The notes under the pieces were generated by a model that made no database searches, was not told where the DNA came from, and worked only from the letters and a program-made list of their open reading frames with translations. From positions 1-57,762 of the forward strand of contig CAJWHM010000010.1 in the NCBI GenBank assembly GCA_913041125.1: a DNA stretch of 57,762 bases, read 5' to 3'. Both the position numbers and the translations under genes were made by a program. Each line of letters begins with the position of its first letter. The first letter of the stretch is position 1. Below, piece after piece: positions 26,901-33,378 of this stretch. The DNA is from an uncultured Bacteroidota bacterium. GTDB taxonomy: Bacteria; Bacteroidota; Bacteroidia; Flavobacteriales; Flavobacteriaceae.

Positions 26901-27203
26901 ACTATTATATATATCACCTTTAGAGAAAGCATGATTACCACTTTCAAGTTTTGAAAAAGCAATTTCTTCTATGTCTAAACGTAAACCAGCTTTACGAGTC
27001 TTAGAATCAGGTCCGTGGCAAGAGTAACACCTATCTGAAAGAATTGGTTTTACATGATAATTGAAATCAATTTTATCAGGAAGGTTTTCCATTTCTAAAA
27101 CTATTTCTTGTGGTATGTTTAGAGCACAACCAGAGATAAAAATGAAAAGGACTATTAATAAAATAGATTTTATTTTACCAACTTTTTCAAAAACAAATTC
27201 CAT
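23916..27203 (-). CDS. Planctomycete-type cytochrome c protein with DUF1549, LamG and DUF1553 domains
   Basis: This 1095-residue lipoprotein has lipobox ISGC (Cys26) and a first heme site CYSCH (Cys59, Cys62, His63) in a PSCyt1 domain ('[14 protein letters not shown]'). DUF1549/PSCyt2 spans about 165-375 and holds a second heme site CAKCH (Cys347, Cys350, His351). A LamG-type jelly-roll (about 480-690, 'FSIALWAQ...[10 protein letters not shown]...[10 protein letters not shown]') is inserted before the DUF1553 domain (about 790-1060: '[25 protein letters not shown]', '[19 protein letters not shown]'). Such proteins are abundant in Planctomycetes and scattered through marine Bacteroidota; their substrate is unknown. 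The LamG domain suggests carbohydrate or surface binding. It is the first gene of the tight run leading to the DUF2231 cytochrome. Confidence 0.9.
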   Translation of the reverse strand: [1095 protein letters not shown]

Positions 27204-27264
27204 CCTAATGATTAAGTTTTCTTAATGAATTCTTAAGATAAAAAAATTAATTTAATAGATATTG

Positions 27265-28194
27265 CTAAAGCCCAAATACTTGCCCTATTTGAGCTATTCT
27301 AAACCCTTTACTTAAAACCCATTTTGATTCTTTACTTTTTGGATCCAATAAGGGATTTGTGTGATTCATATGTATGAAATAAACTTTATTTTTAACAGAT
27401 TCTTTTTGATCACTTAAAAATTTAATTGTTTCTTCGACAAGAGGATGAGGAATTTCTGATATGGGTCTATAGTTTACTTCTTTTGCATTAAAAAAAGTTC
27501 CATCAATAAAAGCCATATCTACAGTTTCTAAAAGATCAATTAAATTCTGATCCCAAAGCAACCATTTATCAATATCAGGAATAAACAATACGGTTTTACT
27601 TGGGCCCTCTATTTTATATCCAACAGTTTCTGAAAATTCGTCTCTATGTGGAACTAATAATGGTGTCACTTTTATTTTTCCCAAAACAGAAACTTTGATA
27701 TTTTTATCTAAATTAACGAGTCTAATATTTCCTAATTTTACAAGTTGACTCCATGGTCCATTTTCTTTTAAGAAAAAACTCATTTTTGGCATAGCATAAA
27801 CAGGTATCCCTTTTGCTCCAAGTGCTTCTTTACCCAAATGGATCAGTCCTGAATAATGTCCAATATGAGCATGCGTTAGAAAAATTCCTTTTGGAGGTGA
27901 ATACATTGAATTCCATTGATAAATAATATCAGGAGTAGCTTCAAATAGAATACTTTCATTTTTTATTGGATTAAATATTTCTATAGAAGTAACTTTTCTA
28001 AAGTTTTTTTCTTTTTCTGATAAATTTAAGCAACAATCTTTTTTACAGCCTAAGTGAGGCGACCCCCCGTCTTGAATAGTCCCTAGAACATGAAGATATA
28101 TATCGGATTCTTTTTCTTGTGCAATGAGACTAAAACTAAACAAAAAAAGAATTAAGCATTTAAATAGGAAATCATTGAAATTATAATTGTTCAT
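27265..28194 (-). CDS. PqqB-like metallo-beta-lactamase-fold hydrolase, exported
   Basis: This 309-residue protein has an N-terminal signal peptide (about 1-25) and the opening 'YLHVLGTIQDGGSPHLGCKKDCC' (the PqqB-type start with a Cys cluster, Cys50/54/55). The metal motif 'THAHIGHYSGL' (His108, His110, His113) carries Gly in place of the usual Asp, as in PqqB. It ends 'PHPLVEETIKFL...KVYFIHMNHTNPLLD'. True PqqB acts in the cytosol on PQQ synthesis, but no other pqq gene is here and this copy is exported, so PQQ synthesis is doubtful. It overlaps the upstream gene by 4 bases (ATGA) and lies 61 bases before the cytochrome operon. Confidence 0.8.
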   Translation of the reverse strand: MNNYNFNDFLFKCLILFLFSFSLIAQEKESDIYLHVLGTIQDGGSPHLGCKKDCCLNLSEKEKNFRKVTSIEIFNPIKNESILFEATPDIIYQWNSMYSPPKGIFLTHAHIGHYSGLIHLGKEALGAKGIPVYAMPKMSFFLKENGPWSQLVKLGNIRLVNLDKNIKVSVLGKIKVTPLLVPHRDEFSETVGYKIEGPSKTVLFIPDIDKWLLWDQNLIDLLETVDMAFIDGTFFNAKEVNYRPISEIPHPLVEETIKFLSDQKESVKNKVYFIHMNHTNPLLDPKSKESKWVLSKGFRIAQIGQVFGL

Positions 28195-28682
28195 CTTATT
28201 GCATTAAGAGTAATTATTTCAACAACACCTGCCCTTCCTAATTGACCCCATTTATTTGTTTCCGCAAGAGATTCGTATACTTTAACTTCTCTAATATTTT
28301 GCAATGCAATATTATTTGGAGGAAAATTAAATTGTTGACCATCAACTATCCAAAGTGGATAAGATTGAGAATTTTTCATTGATTCAGATTGTCTAATTAT
28401 CACTAATCCACGTTGTGTATCAATTCTAGCAGAGCCAAGATGTTCTCTTATTGCCATTACTAAATTTGGTGCATTTTCGTTAATCCCCCATGAATTTAAC
28501 CCTCTTTTCTGATACCGTGTTTTTTGTCTCTCAAAGGCCTTTTCTTTTCTTAAGGCCCGTATTTCTTTTTTTGATAATTCTTTTGCTTCAATCTCGTTTT
28601 GAGCAGCTACCTCGAAGCTTATAAATATTAAAACAATTATTATACAAAATAATAATTGGCTTCTTTCTAAAAACAATTTCAT
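28191..28682 (-). CDS. Orphan TonB-plug-like exported protein
   Basis: I start it at the ATG at 28682 rather than 18 bases further out, because this gives a clean signal peptide (MKLFLERSQ...VAAQ). It has about 163 residues. After a charged segment, the C-terminal half reads like a TonB-dependent receptor plug: 'YPLWIVDGQQFN...IALQNIREVKVYES...WGQLGRAGVVEIIT' matches the 'PLYVVDG...I..IEVLKD...YG.RGANGVIIITT' pattern. No barrel follows, so it is a stand-alone plug-like domain in the periplasm. It is coupled to the PqqB-like gene by a 4-base overlap. Confidence 0.7.
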   Translation of the reverse strand: MKLFLERSQLLFCIIIVLIFISFEVAAQNEIEAKELSKKEIRALRKEKAFERQKTRYQKRGLNSWGINENAPNLVMAIREHLGSARIDTQRGLVIIRQSESMKNSQSYPLWIVDGQQFNFPPNNIALQNIREVKVYESLAETNKWGQLGRAGVVEIITLNAIR

Positions 28683-28770
28683 CTCAAAATAATAATGCAA
28701 CTAAAACAAAGATAAAACTTATAGATTTTTAAAACTTATTTAATTAAATTTATGACCTTAACTTCTTTAA

Positions 28771-29253
28771 ATGAAAACCAAAATTTTTAAAAAACCACTT
28801 AGCCTAATTTTTGTAATAATAATTTTAATAGGATGTAATTCTGAAGAAGAATTACCACCAGACAAATTGATAGGGGAGTGGGAAGTTTATTCAATTACTG
28901 ATGAAGAAGGAGAAACTATAGTATGGGATGATCTTACTAATTCACTTATTGAATTAATACCTGAGTATGCATGTATGGAATTCACTGCTACTGCTACAGA
29001 GCAAATTGTAAGTACTAGATATGTATTTGTTGATGTTAATAGCAGAGGATGTTTAAGCCCAGCAATAAGTGTATATACGTGGCAGGTTAGTCCCGAAACT
29101 GGTTTTTATGAATTCACTCAAGGAACAAATGTCATCAATTATCTTGTGAGTTTTTCAAATAATGACAATCGGATGACTTGGAATGATCAAACTAGTGGTG
29201 CAATTACTGTATGGAACAGAATAGTTACAACAACTACTGAAACAACAGAATAA
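28771..29253 (+). CDS. Lipoprotein, lipocalin-like
   Basis: This 160-residue lipoprotein has lipobox LIGC (Cys22) followed by NSEEE. The mature chain starts 'LIGEWEVYSITDEEGETIVWDDL' and is beta-rich ('NRMTWNDQTSGAITVWNRIV'), the layout of the short lipocalin-like lipoproteins common in Flavobacteria. The ligand is unknown. It is followed 14 bases later by another small lipoprotein in the same direction and diverges from the plug-like gene over 88 bases. Confidence 0.65.
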   Translation: MKTKIFKKPLSLIFVIIILIGCNSEEELPPDKLIGEWEVYSITDEEGETIVWDDLTNSLIELIPEYACMEFTATATEQIVSTRYVFVDVNSRGCLSPAISVYTWQVSPETGFYEFTQGTNVINYLVSFSNNDNRMTWNDQTSGAITVWNRIVTTTTETTE

Positions 29254-29267
29254 ATAAAATCTTAAAA

Positions 29268-29654
29268 ATGAAAAAAATACTAATAGCGTTTATTACTATA
29301 ACCCTAGTTTCATGTGCAGTTCAGAAGAAAGCTGTAAAAGATCCATATGTTGGTGTTTACGATATTACTATTTTCGACGCTCCTCAAGCAGGTGATGTAC
29401 CTCTAAGATTGACAATAAATAAAGAAAATTCATCTTATTCATCTTCTTTTGAAAATAAAGCCGGATCACAATTAGCTGAAATGGGAATAGAATGGGAAGT
29501 TGATTCTACTTCTGTTGAAGATGGAATGGTTAGGATAGAAGGTTATGTATCAACTTATGAGGTTTATTTCGAACTTAACATTGATGGTGACGACATTTCT
29601 GGATCTCTTGCTGGAATGTTTGATGTTGAAGGGGTTCGTGTTGATAAACCGTAG
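29268..29654 (+). CDS. Small lipoprotein, unknown
   Basis: This 128-residue lipoprotein has lipobox VSC (Cys16). The mature part reads 'DPYVGVYDITIFDAPQAGDVPLRLTINKENSSYSSSFENKAG' and ends 'DDISGSLAGMFDVEGVRVDKP'. This resembles small beta-barrel proteins found as accessory domains on Bacteroidota amidohydrolases and lipoproteins. The closeness (14 bases) to the preceding lipoprotein suggests cotranscription. The specific function is unknown. Confidence 0.65.
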   Translation: MKKILIAFITITLVSCAVQKKAVKDPYVGVYDITIFDAPQAGDVPLRLTINKENSSYSSSFENKAGSQLAEMGIEWEVDSTSVEDGMVRIEGYVSTYEVYFELNIDGDDISGSLAGMFDVEGVRVDKP

Positions 29655-29749
29655 AATAAATAGTTTATTTTAAGATTTATATTATAAGTCTTACGAGCCA
29701 GAATTTAAATTTACTTTAATATATTAAACCATTTTTAAAAAGAAAATTA

Positions 29750-29854
29750 TTAGTTTTTCCTCTTATTAGATAATCCTCTAATGGCATTGTACAACATCCA
29801 AATTACTATTGCTATAGCTCCGTAAATAACCATATTTCTTAAAAAGTAACCCAT
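29750..29854 (-). CDS. Small membrane protein B (34 residues)
   Basis: An ATG-TAA frame of 35 codons encodes a peptide that starts MGYFLRNMVIYGAIAIVIWM and ends LSNKRKN: one clear helix with a basic cytosolic tail. It begins one base after the stop of small protein A (TAATATG), a typical translational-coupling junction. Two adjacent coherent single-helix proteins on the same strand are unlikely by chance. No family is recognised. Confidence 0.55.
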   Translation of the reverse strand: MGYFLRNMVIYGAIAIVIWMLYNAIRGLSNKRKN

Positions 29855-29855
29855 A

Positions 29856-29945
29856 TTAATTTACATGCCTTTCTTTAAGTTCGATAACCAAACCAATTAA
29901 TAAGCAGATAGCTAAACTACCGAGAACAGTTCCACCTACACCCAT
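29856..29945 (-). CDS. Small membrane protein A (29 residues)
   Basis: An ATG-TAA frame of 30 codons encodes a peptide that starts MGVGGTVLGSLAICLLIGLV and ends IELKERHVN: a Gly-rich helix and a short charged tail. The size and layout recall the small accessory subunits of membrane complexes (CydX or CcoQ type), but no such complex is encoded nearby. The A-rich stretch just upstream of its ATG suits a flavobacterial start. The rest of the 29655-30067 gap is AT-rich with nothing else clear. Confidence 0.55.
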   Translation of the reverse strand: MGVGGTVLGSLAICLLIGLVIELKERHVN

Positions 29946-30067
29946 GTTTTTATTTTAAATATAATAATAATTTAGATTTTTGATTGAAATATTAATACCA
30001 TAGAATCTAAAAAGATTTCATTATTTTTATTTGAATTGAATAATAAATAGTTTTAAATTTTTACAAA

Positions 30068-31462
30068 ATGAACAAATTTAATAGAAGAAGTTTTATAAAA
30101 AAATCTGGTCTCTCTGCAGCCTCATTATACGCAGCTTCAAATTTAGCATGTTCTGAAGAATTTGAAAAATCACAATCTGGTGGCAAGTATATGGGTGATT
30201 TTGCTGCACCTAAACTGGAAACTATTCGAATAGCAGTAATAGGTGTTGGGGCACGAGGTTCTGGACATGTAAAACAATTAGCTTCTATTGAAGGGACAGA
30301 AATAGTTGCAATATCTGATCTTTATGAGGATTTGGTTGATCGTTCAGTGAAAGCTTGTAAAAGTCAAAGTAATGTCAGACATCAAAATATTTCAAGGTAC
30401 TTTGGTGATAAAAATAAATGGAAAAAAATGTTGACTGATGTTAAACCAGATGCTGTATTTATTGCAACCAATTGGAATAATCATGCAAAAATGGCTATTG
30501 AGTCTATGAATCAAGGCGCTCATGCTTTTGTTGAGGTTCCTATTGCAGTAACCATTGAAGAAATGTGGGAAATTGTAAACTCTTCCGAAAAGACTCAAAA
30601 GCATTGTATGATGATGGAAAATGTTAATTATGGAAGAGAGGAGCTTTTCTATTTAAATTTATGCCGTAAGGGAGTTATTGGAGATTTACTTCATGCTGAG
30701 GCAGCATACATTCATGAGCTTAGGTTTCAAATGGAAGAGCAAGAGCGGGGAACTGGATCATGGCGGACTCACCATTATGCCAATAGGAATGGTAATTTAT
30801 ATCCCACTCACGGACTAGGGCCAGTGGCTCAATATATGAATTTAGGAAGAGGTGAAGATCAATTTAGTTCAATCGTTTCTTTCTCTTCTCCAGCAAAAGG
30901 GAGAAAGTTATATGCAGAAAAAAATTATTCAAAAGAACACAAGTGGAATGCCTTGAATTACAATGGAGGAGATATTAATACTTCAATTATAAAGACAAAT
31001 TTGGGTAGAACTATTATGGTTCAGTGGGATGAAACAAGCCCAAGACCCTACTCTAGGTTGAATCTTATCCAAGGAACAAAAGGAACTTTAGCAGGGTACC
31101 CAACTCGAGTTGCATTAGAAGGAGGCGTTCATGGAGAAACCAAAGATCATCACAGTTGGTCAGAAGGGGAAGGGTTAAAGTCACTCTATGATAAATATGA
31201 ACATCCAATGTATAAAAGATTAGGAGCTTTAGCAAAAAAAATGGGGGGTCATGGAGGGATGGACTTTATGATGCTTTATCGAATTGTTGAATGTTTAAGA
31301 AAAGGAGAAGCTTTAGATCAAAACGTTTATGAAGGCTGTTTGTGGAGTGCTGTTTCTCCTTTAAGTGAAGCCTCAGTTTCTCAAGGGGGGATGCCTCAAA
31401 AATTTCCAGATTTTACGAGAGGAGCATGGAGTCAAACAGAACCCTTAACAATTATATCATAA
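30068..31462 (+). CDS. GH109-like Gfo/Idh/MocA protein with Tat-lipoprotein signal
   Basis: This 464-residue protein has a twin-arginine motif (FNRRSFIKKSG, Arg6-Arg7) followed by a lipobox-like NLAC (Cys28), so it is probably a Tat-exported lipoprotein. It has the Rossmann motif 'VIGVGARGSGH' (57-67) and 'VEVPIAV' in place of EKP. 'NYGREELFYLNLCRKGVIGDLLHAE', 'NLYPTHGLGPVAQYMN' and 'GGHGGMDFMMLYR' are typical of GH109, NAD-dependent alpha-N-acetylgalactosaminidases that cut by transient oxidation at C3. GH109 membership is well supported by these motifs, but specificity varies. It leads a run with a GHMP kinase and nucleotidyltransferase 12 bases downstream. Confidence 0.85.
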   Translation: MNKFNRRSFIKKSGLSAASLYAASNLACSEEFEKSQSGGKYMGDFAAPKLETIRIAVIGVGARGSGHVKQLASIEGTEIVAISDLYEDLVDRSVKACKSQSNVRHQNISRYFGDKNKWKKMLTDVKPDAVFIATNWNNHAKMAIESMNQGAHAFVEVPIAVTIEEMWEIVNSSEKTQKHCMMMENVNYGREELFYLNLCRKGVIGDLLHAEAAYIHELRFQMEEQERGTGSWRTHHYANRNGNLYPTHGLGPVAQYMNLGRGEDQFSSIVSFSSPAKGRKLYAEKNYSKEHKWNALNYNGGDINTSIIKTNLGRTIMVQWDETSPRPYSRLNLIQGTKGTLAGYPTRVALEGGVHGETKDHHSWSEGEGLKSLYDKYEHPMYKRLGALAKKMGGHGGMDFMMLYRIVECLRKGEALDQNVYEGCLWSAVSPLSEASVSQGGMPQKFPDFTRGAWSQTEPLTIIS

Positions 31463-31474
31463 ATCTATAAAAGA

Positions 31475-32530
31475 GTGATAAAAGTAGAAGCTCCAGCAAG
31501 GATTTGTTTTTTTGGAGACCATCAGGACTATTTAAATTTGCCAGTAATTGCAGGTACAATTAATAGGTTTATACATATTGAAGGGAAAAAAATAAACGAT
31601 AATAAATATATTTTACAACTAGTTGATATTGATGAATATAGAACTATAAATCTAAATGAAAAATATAATATAGATGATGGCGATTACTTTCTTTCAGCGC
31701 TCGAAGTACTTAAAAAAGAAGGGTATATATTTAATGAAGGATACAATATAAAAATATTTGGGAACATACCTATTAATGCTGGTATATCAAGTTCTTCAGC
31801 CTTGGTAGTAGCATGGATACGCTTTTTAATAGCAACTCAAAAACAAAACATTAGGGTAACTGATGAACAAATTGGAAAATGGGCTTATGAAGCCGAATCC
31901 ACTTTTTTTAACCAACCTGGTGGAATTATGGATCAATATACAATTTCTCAAAAGGGATTATTGTATATAGATACACTTTCAACTTTGACAGAAAGATTAA
32001 ATGCCAATATTGGAGGTTTAGTAATTGCTGAATCTGGAATCACAAAAAAAACTTTAACTGTTTTAGAAAACGCTAGAAAATATGGTGAAGCTTCAATTGC
32101 TGCTGTAAAAGAAAAAGTTTCTGACTTTGATATCCATAAAGCAGATGAAAACGATTATAAAGAGTTTTTAGGATATGTTCCTGAGATATATCGAGATCAT
32201 TGGTATGCTACAATTTTCAATCATCTTTTAACGCAAAAGGCAAGAAAAATGTTAAAAGAAGGGCCGATAGATATTTATCAAATTGGAAGTTGGATGAATG
32301 CTCATCAGAAAATTTTACAAGAAAGAATCCAAAATACCCCCGAAATAATGCAACTACAAATGAAAGCTGCTTTAAATGCTGGTGCAATAGGTGCGAAAAT
32401 AATCGGATCTGGTGGTGGTGGCTGTATGGTAGCTATGGTAAATGATGACAGTAAAGAAAAAGTAATTAGAGCTTTTAAAAAAAATGGTGCAATGTCAGCA
32501 TATGAAATCTCTTTAATTTCTCCTGTATGA
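31475..32530 (+). CDS. GHMP-family sugar kinase, GTG start
   Basis: This 351-residue kinase starts at GTG, directly after the GH109-like gene. GHMP motif 1 is 'APARICFFGDHQDYLNLPVI' (6-25, galactokinase-like GDHxDY). Motif 2 is the ATP loop 'IPINAGISSSSALVVA' (about 98-113). Motif 3 is 'IIGSGGGGCMVAMV' (about 309-322). Substrates of the family include galactose, fucose, GalNAc and heptose phosphates. It overlaps the following nucleotidyltransferase by 4 bases (ATGA), so a two-step sugar to sugar-1-phosphate to NDP-sugar route is likely. The upstream GH109-like gene hints at an amino sugar, which is inference. Confidence 0.85.
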   Translation: MIKVEAPARICFFGDHQDYLNLPVIAGTINRFIHIEGKKINDNKYILQLVDIDEYRTINLNEKYNIDDGDYFLSALEVLKKEGYIFNEGYNIKIFGNIPINAGISSSSALVVAWIRFLIATQKQNIRVTDEQIGKWAYEAESTFFNQPGGIMDQYTISQKGLLYIDTLSTLTERLNANIGGLVIAESGITKKTLTVLENARKYGEASIAAVKEKVSDFDIHKADENDYKEFLGYVPEIYRDHWYATIFNHLLTQKARKMLKEGPIDIYQIGSWMNAHQKILQERIQNTPEIMQLQMKAALNAGAIGAKIIGSGGGGCMVAMVNDDSKEKVIRAFKKNGAMSAYEISLISPV

Positions 32531-33369
32531 AAAGTCTTTTGATTATGGCGGGGGGTAATTCCTCAAGGATGAAAAAGTCAATAGAGAAAAGTAACTTATC
32601 AAAAAAAGAAAGAGAATTTGCACGAAAAGTTCACAAGAGTTTGATTCCAATTGGCAAAGAAAAAAAACCACTCCTTTATTATTTGATATCAAATGCTGTA
32701 AATGCTGGTATTTCAGATGTTTATTTAATTACAGGGCCTGAAAATAAAGCATTTCAAAAGCTAGTAGGCAAATCAATAAAAAATAATTATTACGCAGGAG
32801 CTAAAGTGCATTTTGCCATACAGTTTTTAAAGGATGGCCATGAAAAACCCTTAGGCACTGCTGATGCTGTTGAGCAAACTTTAGATCAATATCCAGAACT
32901 AATTGAAACTACTTTTATAGTATGTAATGGAGATAATTTATACTCTACAGGGGCTTTTAAACAGTTAACTGAAAAGAGAGAAGATCCACACGCTTTAATT
33001 AGCTATGCCAGGTCAGCACTTAAATTCAAAAATAATCGTATTCAAAAATTTGCTATAATGGATATAAATGATTCGGGTTATTTATCCCAAATTATTGAAA
33101 AACCAAATCCTAAAATTATTGACAATTACAGAGATTCTTTTGGAGAGATAAGGGTCAGTATGAATATATTTAGTTTTTATGGCAAATCGATTTATCCTTA
33201 TTTAAAAAAATGTCCTATACATTCACAAAGAAAAGAAAAAGAACTGCCAGAAGCTCTCAAGTTTTTTAATGAAAGTAATCCTAATCAAATTAAATGTTTT
33301 GCGAGAGAAGAACATATTCTTGATCTGACTTCAGCTGAAGATTTAAATAGTTTTACTGAGGCTTTATAA
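32527..33369 (+). CDS. Sugar-phosphate nucleotidyltransferase
   Basis: This 280-residue protein of the NTP-transferase superfamily opens with 'LLIMAGGNSSRMKKS' (about 4-18; a variant of GGxGTRL with Ser-Ser before Arg). It carries 'PLLYYLISNAVNAGISDVYLITGP', the 'VCNGDNLYS' metal-site segment, and 'ALISYARSALKF...IIEKPNPK'. It should couple a sugar 1-phosphate to an NTP. The 4-base overlap with the GHMP kinase gene makes the kinase product its likely substrate. The nucleotide and sugar cannot be told from the sequence. The 9-base gap to the following serine hydrolase suggests the same transcript. Confidence 0.83.
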   Translation: MKSLLIMAGGNSSRMKKSIEKSNLSKKEREFARKVHKSLIPIGKEKKPLLYYLISNAVNAGISDVYLITGPENKAFQKLVGKSIKNNYYAGAKVHFAIQFLKDGHEKPLGTADAVEQTLDQYPELIETTFIVCNGDNLYSTGAFKQLTEKREDPHALISYARSALKFKNNRIQKFAIMDINDSGYLSQIIEKPNPKIIDNYRDSFGEIRVSMNIFSFYGKSIYPYLKKCPIHSQRKEKELPEALKFFNESNPNQIKCFAREEHILDLTSAEDLNSFTEAL

Positions 33370-33378
33370 GGAACTTTC

